NCBI GenBank assembly: GCA_029237695.1
Contig: CM055272.1
Span: forward strand, 34,172,791 to 34,236,790
DNA: 64,000 bases
From: Conchocele bisecta
Taxonomy: Eukaryota; Mollusca; Bivalvia; Lucinida; Thyasiridae
Direction: 5' to 3'
The notes under the pieces are model-generated. The model did not search any database, was not told the DNA's origin, and was given only the letters and a program-made list of their open reading frames with translations. Positions 1 through 11,538 of this stretch are shown in pieces. The stretch's first letter is position 1, and the number at the start of each line of letters is the position of its first letter. The position numbers and the translations under genes are program-made.

Positions 1-385
1 CCCCGGCCGCATTGGTGATAAGAAGTATTAACGCAGAACAATTTAAGATGTATACAAGATGGCCGCCATAAAACAGAAACATTTGTAATTCGATTTGTAT
101 TGTATTTCGATGGTGATAATTCACCAGGCTAATTGCATGGCGATCGAGATATCTGCAATTAAAATTCCCAGATTTTGACATCTGGGCACTTTAAAAAGAA
201 TATTGTTTACAAATGTGCACTGTTATTATGCATACCATTCATCGCTGAGTAATATATGTGCATATCGAATATAATGCTACTAGGGCATGTTTATACATTT
301 TACAACAAACAATCGAACACATCTCAACTGGACGCCCGAAAAATCTCCGTGTTCTTATTTTGTCATTGTCATTAAAATAAATGAT

Positions 386-450
386 AATGTATGTTCATGC
401 TCGCAAATCATGGACATTGCGTCCATGATTTGCGATCATGAACATACATT
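386..450. repeat. Inverted repeat, 30-bp arms
   Basis: Arms starting AATGTATGTTCATG and its complement flank a near-zero loop at TGGACATTGCGTCCA, with one or two mismatches. It lies just before an I-family end and may be part of that element. Confidence 0.75.
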
Positions 451-472
451 ATGTATGTAATGCTCAAATGCC

Positions 473-552
473 TGAATTTTATTAGAACATCTCTAAACCG
501 GACGCCCTGGGGACATCACAGAGTGTCAGGTTTAGAGAGGTTCCAATGTAAT
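473..552. mobile_element. I family end (pogo/Tigger-like MITE)
   Basis: Contains CATCTCTAAACCGGACGCC and, inverted, GTTTAGAGAGGTTCCA. Such CAGTGGAACCTCTCTAAACC termini are typical of Tc1/pogo-class elements in invertebrates; the class call is inference. Confidence 0.65.
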
Positions 553-884
553 GCATGCATTTATATGAGAACAATTGGGCGAAGTTCAAAGGTTAGTAGT
601 AGCGGCACGGGGGCCACACGGGCTTTGTCAACAATGACGTCATATCTTACAGGACTAACATAATTAATTATTCCGCGGGATATGGATTCCTACAGCATGG
701 GCGATGGTTGATTTTCATATCTAAGGTCAATCCAATAGTAATAACACTGTACACTTTATTTATCTTACGGCGAGACGATTACATGTACACATACGAGTAC
801 GTTGGCATGGGTGGGGACGAAAACGGTGGTCTAGATAGTTCTATAAACAATGTTTAATGATTGAAAAGATATTAAATTAATATA

Positions 885-1032
885 TAGAGAATCTGAAACG
901 AGTTTCCATTTGATATGAGATTTATGAAACGAGTATCGCACATTTAATGCACCGAGCCTCTGGATATGTGTATAAAATTGCGGACGAGTTTCATAAATCT
1001 CATATCAAAGGGAAACGAGTTTGAGATTCTGT
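885..1032. repeat. Imperfect inverted repeat
   Basis: Left arm AGAATCTGAAACGAGTTTCC followed by GATATGAGATTTATGAAACG pairs with the right arm ending CGAGTTTGAGATTCT. A spacer of about 60 bp separates them. Single copy in this window. Confidence 0.65.
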
Positions 1033-1039
1033 TTATTAC

Positions 1040-2170
1040 ATGACTTCAAACGAGCAGGAAACTTGAAGATATCCAATACGTTTCAGTGAGCAGACGCCGT
1101 TGTCTCTTCTCGCATTTAGCTGAAAATCTCCACAAAGAAAAATAGTTTTAATCCTAGCAATAAAAGTATTATAAATATGCCATACAACAGGTTCTTGTTC
1201 TTTGTCAACATTGCATACAACCAAACGGGAGCTCATTCTCACAAGTGTAGTAATTTTAAAGAGTTACGGACGCTTCTAATGACGTTTAAAACATGACATC
1301 AACGTCAAAACATCATTGTTTGTCGCGCCATTACGGACGTCATTTGGAACTTCTCTATTTGATCCATTTGACATAACATTGGCGCATAATACGAACACGT
1401 AATTAGGGTGATGTTGCCAGCCAATCAAATGTGCTCCACGTCCTATTACACGTGTGTCATAATCCATTTATGAAATGGGTAACAAAACGGCATAACAAGG
1501 ATTTCATGTGATAAAATTAATTATAATATGTACATATGCATTTAATAATTCAAAGACCATAATTAAAGTACAATAACGCCGGCTTAATGCAACGATAAGT
1601 TGCAAGTTTGCAAAATACATGTAGATCAAAACAGATATAAAACGCACAAAAAGTATCATTATGATAAAACCTGGCTTATCGCGAGGATCAAATATCGACA
1701 TGACTTGATAAATGGGGCTTATGGGTTTTGCGACCAGTGTGGATCAAGATCAGCCTCTACATTCGCACAGCCTGTGGACAACCCACGGGGATTGAAACTC
1801 TAACACGGCGAACATTTAATCCCCACCTTTCGGAATCAAATGTCTATCTAAATCCTTGATATGAGAACAGCTGTTTTCAATAAAACCGATAGACTTATGA
1901 ATATATAATATCCCAACCGCGAATTGGTATGTCTAATTCTCGCTCTGTAGATTCCCCGTGTATGCCGACCCTACATATTTTAGATGTCTCTGAAACAGAC
2001 AAAATCTCCAATTAGGTCACTTTCGCCATGCAACCATGTTTCAATTGGTTCACTATTTATTATGACCCTGAATTCATGTTGTCAAACAAGAATTATGCCA
2101 TATTGACAAGTACACATGTCTAACTAATAGTACTAAAACAAAGGAAAACAATAAAATAATGATCCTTAAG
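1040..2170. other. No gene seen
   Basis: Only a short diverged piece of D family is visible (AATGGGGCTTATGGGTTTTG at about 1711). No coding or RNA gene is supported. Confidence 0.5.
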
Positions 2171-2176
2171 CTTCCT

Positions 2177-2484
2177 GTGGCCGATTTCACCAACATTGCA
2201 AAGTATACTTTTCTAGCAAAGTATACTTTGAGGGAGACATTTTCAATTTGTATGATAAATTTATTAATTTTTATTATACTGAATTTATTACATTATCACA
2301 GCCATTTTGGCTGTGATAATGTAATAAATACAGTATAATAATTCTGCATACTTTTAATCATCAAATATATGCAGTCGTTAGTTCTATATGAACTAATGCA
2401 TTTCAGGGGGAAAAAATGATTACTCCCTCAAAGTATACTTTGCTAGAAAAGTATACTTTGCAATGTTGGTGAAATCGGCTACTG
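2177..2484. mobile_element. A family MITE, copy 1
   Basis: Terminal inverted repeats of about 55 bp (GCCGATTTCACCAACATTGC, then AAAGTATACTTT twice) bracket a second, internal palindrome built on TTATCACAGCCA/TGGCTGTGATAA. Two more copies occur at 3847 and 23669. The family encodes nothing. Confidence 0.85.
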
Positions 2485-2904
2485 ATATATTCTGGTCTGC
2501 TGCTCGCACCACAACTATGACTTCTTGCGCTAGTGAGCTGATCATGAACATACTTTATAAAAATCACAGTAAGCCCCGTTTTGTCATGATGATTCACATA
2601 TGAGGGAATTAAGTACATCGCTTGATCATCTGCAAACCTGCTAAAAGTATTACTAACTAACTACGTCTGCTCTGTGAAGTAATCTCGAAGACTTAGCAAA
2701 GGCGATCTCTTAGTTAATGCCGTTATCTCTTTTCAGTAAGTCTTCGTTCCATAATCTGGCTTAGCACCCTTGAGTTTTTGACTTATTCCGAACAGCTTGA
2801 ATGCCAGATGTGTGTTGTACCAACTTAGTAGAGATTTGGTTTATAACTACTTTGTCTTGTATCCCAAGATATGAAGAAAACCGGGCGTGGTCGCCTTTGC
2901 GAGC

Positions 2905-2966
2905 AGTGTAGACCCAGATCAGACCGCGCAATCGCGCGGTTTGATCAGGGTCTACACTGTGCGCAG
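2905..2966. repeat. D-related hairpin
   Basis: AGTGTAGACCCAGATCAGAC and its inverted partner GATCAGGGTCTACACTG flank GCGCGATTGCGC. The same hairpin recurs at about 10180, 19477, 48105, 51935, 59075 and 60135 and as the core of D elements. Confidence 0.75.
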
Positions 2967-3351
2967 TTAGTCAGCGAAACCACCCTTATTCACACATAGA
3001 ACAATGTCGCTTATTATTATCATTGGATGATTGTGCATGCTGATCAGGGCTTACACTAGTCAGATATGGCATAAGTCAGTTTTTGTCAAAGCGTCCATGG
3101 TTCTTATATGCATACGGCAAGTCCATAACATGTATTTATTTATTACATTGTAACATTTGCTTACAATAAGTTTGTAGTACATTCTGTATTGTAAATTTTT
3201 ACTTAATTTTATCACCCTAACGATGATTTCGATTTGTTGCAAAATTCTTTTGACATCTAAATTATAAAGTTTGTGCACATGGTATACCACATTCTCTGGT
3301 TAATAATTCGTGACCAGGAAAATCGCCATCCCATTTTACCCTATGCAATCT

Positions 3352-3387
3352 GATACTAGAAACACGAACATTCGTGTTTCTAGTATC
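3352..3387. repeat. Perfect short palindrome
   Basis: GATACTAGAAACACGAA is followed, two bases later, by its exact complement TTCGTGTTTCTAGTATC. Confidence 0.85.
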
Positions 3388-3846
3388 TGATAGCCTGGGG
3401 TTGAACTGCCTAACAACCTTTAACTGCCCAATTTGCTCTCTATCCAAATTGCTATACATTTTATGAGCGTTGTGAACATCGCCGGTAAGACCGTTTACTG
3501 CATTTTATGAACGCTGGACACATTGTTCGGGAACACATGTTCAAAAATCCCTGCCAAGTTATAAATGCATATCCCACTTGACAGGTCAAACGTCTATCAC
3601 ACAGGTGTCGGTTACGTTAATAGTCACTTCAGCTGTTCCGTTAACAGTCATTCCTCGTCGTAATTGCATTAATTTGTTTGCGTGTTCATATAGCAAGTTT
3701 CTAGTCATAAGTAACTTATTTCAGTATTGTTGTGTCACTCCTATTGAAAGGGGCAGTCATATTTGACCTATTATATACTCAATAGAACAAGCAGTACTTC
3801 GAAATTCTCACACTTTTATGTCGGGCACCAGGCACGAAAGGCTGTT

Positions 3847-4155
3847 CAGTAGCCGATTTCATCAAAATTGCAAAGTATGATTATCTAGCAAAGTATAATT
3901 TGAGGGAGAAATCATTTATTTTCCCAGAAATACAGTATTTCATATAGAACTAACGACTGAATATATTTGATGATTAAACGTATGCAGAATTATTATACTG
4001 AATTTATTACATTATCACAGCCAAAATGGCTGTGATAATGTAATACATTCAGTATAATAAAAATTAATAAATTTATCCCAACATTGAAAATTTCTCCCTC
4101 AAAGTATACTTTGCTAGATAAGTATACTTTGCCCCGTTGATGAAATAGGCTACTG
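3847..4155. mobile_element. A family MITE, copy 2
   Basis: Same structure as the copy at 2177: ends CAGTAGCCGATTTC and GAAATAGGCTACTG, with an internal hairpin around ACAGCCAAAATGGCTGT. Sequence similar to copy 3 continues for about 40 bp past the right end. Confidence 0.85.
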
Positions 4156-4777
4156 GACAAGATTAATGCAGTCGGTGATGTACCCATTGCGCGCAATGTA
4201 CCGATTGCGTGATCAGAATGAACATACTCTAACATGACACCCTGTTTCCGTTCGTAGTTTCATAATTGTGCATTATTTCAAGCTTCCGTTTTCAATTTGA
4301 TCTTCAACATGTGGTATACATTTCGGAAGCAATTAGATGATATTTACGTTGCAGATGGTGCAATATGGACTGAAATATGTTCTTAATGACATATGACAAT
4401 TATCCTGCGCGACATTTGTACAGTCACAAACTGTCACTTATTTAGTAATTTGCTGTTTATTTTCTATATTATGTTTAGTAAACTATTCATTCACTTCACA
4501 TCCTGCGACGAGCACATATTGACATTGTAATACCTGATACCAGCGACTCTGTGGTCAAACCACACAAATATCCGTCTCTAGTCAACGACCATCGATGCTA
4601 ATTAACCTAGACGTTGACGGGGCATTAAGTGGACCTGAACCCAACACCGCCATTGTTTGTCTGCCTCGTCGTCTGCGGTAGATTGGCCATTACTTTCTCA
4701 ATAACCAAGTCAACAAACACAATTTTAAAGTCAACACAGATAAGAACTGACAAACAGGCGATGATGCCATGTCGGGT

Positions 4778-4876
4778 ATTGTGAATAAAGTGGCGAAAGT
4801 GGCCAAATGACTAGCTGACGGTTTATCACCGTCAGCTAGTCATTTGGGCACTTTCGCCACTTTATTCAATCACAAT
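4778..4876. repeat. Near-perfect hairpin, about 45-bp arms
   Basis: AATAAAGTGGCGAAAGTG.. and CCAAATGACTAGCTGACGGT pair with the following complement across a 5-6 nt loop. Not seen elsewhere in the window. Confidence 0.8.
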
Positions 4877-5317
4877 AACAAGTCTCTGCTACACAAATTG
4901 TATGTATAACTTTATTTAATCCCTCTTAGAAGAGTACAGCACATGAAATACAACAACATAACAACATAATTTGCAATACGATATTGCTATGCAAGTAAAT
5001 GAACATTGACACGCTGACTACCGCATACTCCGCAACACTTCATGTGGACAATGCCTGTTGAAATTGTCCGTTCGTAAAACCAGACAGGTCGCTCTCAACT
5101 CACTCCGTGGAGCCTCGAGCTCAGTCAGAACAAACTGACCGGACAGATGGATGAGAAACAAACGTGTATATACTCCAGGAAGCTTCATCATAGTGATGGA
5201 CCTTTTTTAAAACTTTAGTAGTATTCATCTATTTCATTGTCATGAGTCAAACTTATAAATACTGCAAACTTTTAAATATGATAGAAATGGTACAAGATAC
5301 AACATGTAAGAAGTATA

Positions 5318-5617
5318 TTTATCCCGTCAACACTGTGCGCATGTGCCGTGAAACACGGTGCCGTGAAACATTTTTGATATCCTGTCAATACGACCTAATC
5401 ACTACGTATGGATATGTGCGGTGGCTGGGTTTTTTTTTTGCATTTTAAGGCAATTTGTAGGTGTTGACGGGATAAATAGAATAGTAGGTTAATGTCGTGA
5501 ATGGGAAAAATATCTGGCGCGGCACGGAAACGGGATGTGCTCGGCAGAGCCTCGCCCATCCCGTTTCCTAAGCCTTGTCAGATATTTTCCCCATTCACGG
5601 CACTAACCTACTTTTAG
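5318..5617. mobile_element. F family two-module MITE, copy 1
   Basis: Module one is bounded by ATCCCGTCAACAC and GTGTTGACGGGAT. Module two is bounded by AGAATAGTAGGTTAATG and CGGCACTAACCTACT and contains the inverted pair GGAAACGGGATGTGCTCGG / GCCCATCCCGTTTCC. Other copies lie near 18474, 38300 and 61414. Confidence 0.8.
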
Positions 5618-5999
5618 AAAATGGCCTGTTTGCCTTTGTATTCCGAGAATAACGTTCTATTTATCCCAAATATAATGAGGACAGGACACCTTTTAACCAA
5701 CCGAAAAAGCCAGCAAATATGTTACAGAGACGAATGATGACGTCATGTGAATAAAAACATTCGACCGTTATCAGATTTTTGTTAATATATAACAGATTAT
5801 GATCATACGTGTGTACCCGTTGGCATATACTGTATATAACAATCGTCTGCATGATTTGGGAAGAGATACGCAAGTGTCAACATGGTCAATTACTTCAATT
5901 CATCGTGATTGTCATCAGGCGCCATATTTGTTGACACTTGCAATTGTGCATGGTGTCTGCTGTTTATATCCATTTCCATTTTGTAGATGGAACCTGTGA

Positions 6000-6125
6000 T
6001 GACAGCGCATGAGAATCTTCTGCAATGGAGACGATTATCATGCGCTGCTAGCTAACACAAATTTATGTTTATACAAATAAAACGGCAGACGACACTATTA
6101 CATATATGTTTCCCGCATTTTAAGA
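6000..6125. mobile_element. G family remnant
   Basis: Hairpin GCGCATGAGAATC / GATTATCATGCGC followed by GGCAGACGACACTATTA and CCCGCATTTTAAG, as in full G copies. The left end is missing. Confidence 0.55.
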
Positions 6126-6329
6126 GCCAGGTACTTCGCACCCAGCGGGCATCAATTCAATATGGAGTTCGATGATGAATGCATTTCAGTTTAGCTGAGA
6201 TACCGACCGTCTGTTTAGTGTCATTCAGTGCAATACCCGGCTGACTGACCAGGTGGTATTCGGCCGAAATCTGGTTACAAACGAACACTATGCTATTTCA
6301 GATCATTGTTAGGAATGATAGTCATAATG

Positions 6330-6416
6330 AAAATCATGATAGTATGTAAATTTCACATTAACAATGTTTTCTTGTAAACAATTATTGGATTTACATTTAT
6401 TGAGCATAGGCTGTAT
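6330..6416. mobile_element. B family half copy
   Basis: Matches the left half of B: TTTCACATTAACAATG, TTTTCTTGTAAACAATTATT, then GGATTTACATTTATTGAGCA. It stops at the centre of the palindrome. Confidence 0.65.
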
Positions 6417-6549
6417 TTGCGCAACATTTCCATTTAAGTTCGTGCTAGTATAGAAGGCAATTATGTCGTGAACTGTGACAAATATTGGTGAAATAACAAC
6501 GCACTTGCAATGTATATGGTTCGGGTAGGTGACTGTGTTATGTTATTTC

Positions 6550-6570
6550 AAATAATAATAATAATAATAA
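6550..6570. repeat. (AAT)n microsatellite
   Basis: About seven AAT units in a row. Confidence 0.9.
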
Positions 6571-7199
6571 GCTATCTAGGCAGATTTGGGCGTCGATTTC
6601 CATTTTTTTTTCGATTTTCGACTCCTCCTGCATGCTCTCATAGAGAAATAATTATAATTATGCAATCAATATTTTACTAAATGTTATGAAATAAAAAGGT
6701 AGGCTCGTTCTTAAAGTTTGATAAAATTTAATATTATCGAACAAAATATTACTTTTTCATTGTTTATATGGCCGTAACATTTTGGCAGGACTCGTGAAAC
6801 AGACACTAACGCTCAGAAAGTTATGTGTGTGAAGTCAGTCACCTTTCGCAAGATTAACACAACTGGCAGTGCATATTGCATGTTAACGATACACAAAAGT
6901 AACATACCGACATCAAAGGTGTCGGCGACTGTGATAATTGGTGACAATATTTACATAATCACACAACGTGGACAAATCACTACCCCTGTAAATGGCAGTT
7001 AAGCAACGGCCATAAACATTTGTACAACCCTATTATTTACATTAGCTATTATTGTCACGAGCGTCCTGACTATATAATTACGCAATAGGACGTATGGGAG
7101 TCCTATTGTTGAAATGGGTCTTACGATGTTTGCGGATAGTGCAAGTTCTGATCAGAAGCTTGATAACTATGTAATTACTCAAAATGACGTAAATGTCAC

Positions 7200-7446
7200 C
7201 CGGGGACCGTTTCACCAAACATCGTACTACTAAAATGTTCGTAAGTGCAGATTTAGAATAGTCTGTAAATGTCAATTGATGGATTTACATTTATTGAGCA
7301 TAGGCTGCATATGCAGCCTATGCTCAATACATGTAAATCCAATAATTGTTTACAAGAAAACATTGTTAATGTAAAAAAAACCCAGACTATCATAATTTTG
7401 CACTTGCGAAGATTTTAGTCGCACGAAGTTTAGTGAAACGGGCCCC
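7200..7446. mobile_element. B family MITE, copy 1
   Basis: Ends GTTTCACCAAACATCG and AGTTTAGTGAAACGGGCC, with a central palindrome around GCATATGCAGCC. About 47 bp on each side (7152-7198 and 7447-7495) are diverged direct repeats of each other. Confidence 0.85.
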
Positions 7447-7487
7447 AGAAGTCTGATGACTATGTACGTACGCAAAATGACGTACAT

Positions 7488-7858
7488 GTCACCTGTAGCC
7501 TATTTCACGAACCTCCGTTAGTCGACTAAACTCGGTTAGTCTGCTAAACTTCAGGCCGTTAGTCGACTAACGGGAAAAAACGCATTTCACGAACACGTTA
7601 GTCGACTAAGCAAAGTCTACTTTGCTTAGCCTCCTCGTTAGTCGGCTAAACTTTCGGTTAGTCTTCTAAGCAAAATAGCAGACGACGGGATTCCAAGATG
7701 GCGGCGCCCACGGTTGTTTTGAACGTGGCTTACAAAATCGTTCGTGAAATGCAAACATGTCAACAAGTTTAGCAGACTATGGTTAGTCGACTAAATTTAG
7801 TTTAGTCTGCTAACAGTTTAGTCGACTAACGGAGGTTCGTGAAATAGGCTGCAGGTGT
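7488..7858. mobile_element. Z element: inverted-repeat element packed with GTTAGTCGACTAA
   Basis: Terminal inverted repeats of about 45 bp include CAGCCTATTTCACGAACCTC. Inside, GTTAGTCGACTAA and close variants (GTTAGTCTGCTAA) occur about a dozen times in both orientations, and a unique middle holds AAGATGGCGGCGCCC. Single copy here. Confidence 0.75.
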
Positions 7859-7879
7859 CATTCGAAACTCGACATAAAC

Positions 7880-8030
7880 TGGAAATGTGGGTGTGACTGC
7901 AGACATGGGGATAATGGGATTTGTGACCAGTATAGCCCCTGAACAAATAGCACACTGCTGTAGCCTGATAACGATATAGGATGCGTGCTAGAAGCAATGG
8001 GTGTGTTTCATTGATGGGATGGCGAATGGT
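7880..8030. mobile_element. D family, partial
   Basis: GTGACTGCAGACATGGGG, TTTGTGACCAGTATAGC and CTGTAGCCTGATAACG match the D consensus. It runs directly into an E element. Confidence 0.6.
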
Positions 8031-8038
8031 GAGAAATT

Positions 8039-8166
8039 CCATGTGATTTTGTACCTTCGGCCATCTGCGTTTTCACTTTATTTATGAAAAATATTGTACA
8101 TTTTGTAAACGTATTTTATGAAATTACGCAGATGTCCGAAGGTACAACATCACGTGGCGCGTCTCA
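8039..8166. mobile_element. E family MITE, short copy
   Basis: ATGTGATTTTGTACCTTCGG and its inverted CCGAAGGTACAACATCAC bracket TTTATGAAAAATATTGTAC. Other copies are about twice as long; this one lacks the centre. Confidence 0.8.
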
Positions 8167-8584
8167 TCTATGACACTATTATGTATGGTAATTTCTACTG
8201 AATGCACTGGAATGCTATGTTACACCACGTGCAATAAAAGATGGCGTTATTGCCTAATTATGTAGCGTCAAGCATTATGCTAATGTGGGGGTGGGGGAAG
8301 TGTGCAGGTGCTCGCTGTTTTATGGGCAAGTAATGACAGAGGGCAGTTAACGACGGGCGTTGGTGAGCCACAGAAGCACACTTCAAACACGCCCTCCCAG
8401 ATGGACAACATAATTGCAAGATACAATCAAAATTTCAATGAAACAGAATTGGACTATCAGACAAACTGCGGTTTTATTGCACCTCTTAATTTTTGTCAGG
8501 GATTGTGTCAATAGCGTCTCACAGGCCACACGACACAAACGCCTCATAGCATCGGCTACAGCTATACCTAATAACGAGCAATAA

Positions 8585-9029
8585 CAAGGTGCATGATCAC
8601 GTGGTTATAACAACAACAACAGTGGCTGAAAGTGTTGAAATCTTGCCCACTCCAAAGTAAGTATTATTTATATTTTCCTTAATATATAACGGATTTTGAT
8701 GAAATACGGCGCATAAAACGTGTCTCTATGAGCTACATTTGGTCGTCCAGGGAGTTCGGCACAGACTTATGTCGTTTTTGCGAAGAATCAATTTCCGTGT
8801 CTACCGACACGGAAATCGATTCTTCGCAAAAACGACACTTCGGAAGTTTGGACCAAAGTACAGAGACCACCAAATGAAGCTTAACAAGATGCGTTTGATG
8901 CGCCCTATTTCATCAAAATCGGTTACGTAATAAGGACAATATAAAAGAATACGTACTTTGAATCGGATGGACTCTGTGGAAGTTTCAGTACTTGTTGTTG
9001 TTGTTAGTACCACGTGATCATACACATTC
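8585..9029. mobile_element. J family palindrome, copy 1
   Basis: Near-perfect foldback of about 445 bp centred on GTGTCTACCGACAC. Ends are AAGGTGCATGATCACGTGGT, followed by a (CAA)n run, and the complement. Short open frames in both strands here are by-products of the palindrome. Confidence 0.85.
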
Positions 9030-9616
9030 AATAACAAACCTATGAATCAAAAGCTCTACCCTCATACAGTCGATAAGAAAATACATTCCTAAAAGAAAGT
9101 CATACCCAAAATACGCTACACAGAATCATGACCACATGGTTATCGCCTTTGAACGGGCACTACAATAAGCTTGCTTTAGGAATAAGTGTGTATGGATGGA
9201 CCAACGCTGATACTGTATAAATTATCATTGCATTTAAATAGGTATCACAATCCGAAAATTAGTTTGATCTTTTAAAGCTGCATTATATATGTGTGTGCCA
9301 GATATTTCATGATCTGTTCAAAGATATTTGTCAAATATCTAAAAAATAATCAATGACGTGAAGAATGCATAATACATGTATCAAACTGTGTTTATACGTC
9401 AGTTTTCCCGATAACACATATTCGCTTGAACTCTTTTGACAGATCTTCAGAATGCAATGAAGCATAACATGGTGTGGTGCAGGCAACTGGACCTAAGAGT
9501 TTACTGTCAAAAATCATTGTTGTATTACATGTATGTGCTAATATATACTTTAGTTGTATGCCAACAGTAGATTAAAAACATTAATAATACTTTCAACATG
9601 TCGGGTAACATACATG

Positions 9617-9724
9617 CATACAGTAGGGTCAGCGTGTAAGTGCACACACGAACGAACACGACAGGTTGGAACCAACCTGTCGTGTTCGTTCGTGTGTGCA
9701 CTTACACGCTGACCCCACTGTACT
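9617..9724. repeat. 108-bp almost perfect hairpin
   Basis: Two arms of about 50 bp meet with no spacer at GGTTGGAACCAACC. They contain GTAAGTGCACACACGAACG and CGAACACGACAGGTTGG. Only one mismatch was seen. Single copy in the window. Confidence 0.9.
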
Positions 9725-10179
9725 GTATATCCTCTAAAACAAAACAACATATATTAACGAATGGACTATTTTTTTTTACACAAATTGTTCCCACAATTAT
9801 CAACCCTAAGCTGTGTAGTGCTAACTAACAATGACAGATGGGACTTCATGCATCCATAGAAAAACACTAAGAGGATTTTCTTCAGTAGTTGCGATCCGTC
9901 ATGAGAAAAGGGGGCTTAGCTGTCATTGTGTCCAGTTCAGACACTGACCAAATCGCGCGGTTTGATCAGTGTGTCTCTGTACATTGCGCGCTGTGTAGAC
10001 AATTCAACATGTCTTATCGTGCTGCTTGCACAAGATGTACCACGTGATCATGCTGTTGTAGGAATTAGTTCTACTGTACAGGAGTTACGCTGGTCAAATA
10101 ATCGATTCTACCCGGTTTTTTCATGTCGAGTTATACGCGTGTTTGTGACAGGAGAACTTGTTCGTATGGTGTTTGCGGT

Positions 10180-10250
10180 CAGTGTAGACCCAGATCAGAT
10201 GCGCAGTCTGATCTGGGCCTCCACTGTTCGCAATTCAGTCACGGAAACAC
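10180..10250. repeat. D-related hairpin
   Basis: CAGTGTAGACCCAGATCAGA and TCTGATCTGGGCCTCCACTG flank TGCGCAG, continuing into TTCGCAATTCAGTCACGG as in D. Confidence 0.7.
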
Positions 10251-10739
10251 CAGTCATCCTCTAATAAACAGTATATATACGCATCATACTGCATCAATGT
10301 GATGACTCATTACCACAAACCTATACTGGCGAAACTTTGACTATACCCGCATTTTCGTGTTGAGTCACATTTGACAATAAGAGCTTCACACAGCGCACCC
10401 GCTGTTCTGGGCCATTATCGACACTTCCCGGGGAAAGAACGAGAAGTCGGTAAACGAGACTACGACAGCGTATCAGCGTGACCACAGAGCGGCCATTTTG
10501 TTTTCCAAGAAATCCCGGAGACGGTTATGTTTGTTAGACAAATATTTGTTCGTTGTACACGGGTCGTCGAAATTAGAGTTATGTATAGAAAGGTAACTTA
10601 CAAATGCAGGTTACAAATGTACAGTTGGAAACACACACATTTGTTCGAATTGTGAATGTGGCGCAAATATTTTCTCGTTGCACACAAGTCGTCAAAAACA
10701 TATGTATGTGGGGAGATTATGTAAAAATGAAGATACCAT

Positions 10740-11250
10740 ATGTACCAGCTTACTTGCCCAGTAAGGGCCAACACCCTGAGAACCCGTGGGTATGCCATGA
10801 GGGCCCGCACGATATTTTGCGCCTTCAGCCCGTGGCTGAGATACGGCCGCGGGCTTCCTACGAGTTTGGGACCATATATATAGTGTCCGTAGACAGTCAT
10901 GGCCCCGTATGGGCTCTCACGGGCACCATACGGGCTTTAGAACATCAAATAGGTCCCTTGCAGGCTCCGCAGGACGGATCAAGACCGTAGATGGGCTCAT
11001 ACGGTGTCCGCACGTGCACGTTACGGAACCCGTAGGACACATGTACGGTTTATTACGACCCCGTGGCCACAAATTGTAAAAACACGCAGAGAACACCGTA
11101 GACCGCCCGTATGCATGTTACCACAACGTCGCAGGAGGGTTATTTCGTACAGACATCACACGACCTGCAGGCCCGTACGGCTCCCCACGTCCTACCGGTC
11201 CGGGACCACCACCCGTAGCTATCATCTGAACAAGGCATATGTTAACGGAC
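10740..11250. other. GC-rich island with repeated CCGTA motifs
   Basis: Composition shifts sharply to GC-rich. CCCGTATGGGC, CCATACGGGC, ACCGTAGA, CCCGTAGG, GCCCGTACGG and similar CCGTA/TACGG words recur every 20-40 bases in both orientations, like an old scrambled repeat. Two open frames (10604-10990 and 11004-11438, different frames) cross it but show no recognisable domain. Confidence 0.5.
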
Positions 11251-11327
11251 GACTGCTAAGGCTGCTTCGGTGCTACGCTGTTCGCAAACATCACACAGAT
11301 ATTGCATCTATATTACTAAATCTAAAT

Positions 11328-11438
11328 TACTTGCAAAAAGTGCAGATCCTGATGAGACGGCTCGTTACGAGCCGGCTCATCTGGATCCGCACTGTTTGCA
11401 AACCCCGCTATAGCGGGCGTTCGGGTTCAAAGGGTTAA
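11328..11438. mobile_element. H family, partial copy 1
   Basis: GCAGATCCTGATGAGACGG / inverted CCGGCTCATCTGGATC, then CCCCGCTATAGCGGG and GGGTTCAAAGGGTTAA, the right half of H. A second partial in the opposite orientation lies beyond the C element at 12015. Confidence 0.75.
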
Positions 11439-11538
11439 TAAGACCATGTATTGCATAAAATGGTATTTCATAATACACTAGTTTCATTATTATGTCAATT
11501 ATATAGCTACATAAACGTGTTAGGTGATCAGAGCAGCT

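Noticed and set aside
8739..9037. Opposed open frames containing FRVYRHGNRF-like peptides
   Set aside because: Product of the J palindrome, repeated wherever J occurs.
10604..11438. Two adjoining open frames of 128 and 144 codons
   Set aside because: Different frames, no domain; length is explained by the GC-rich island having few stop codons.
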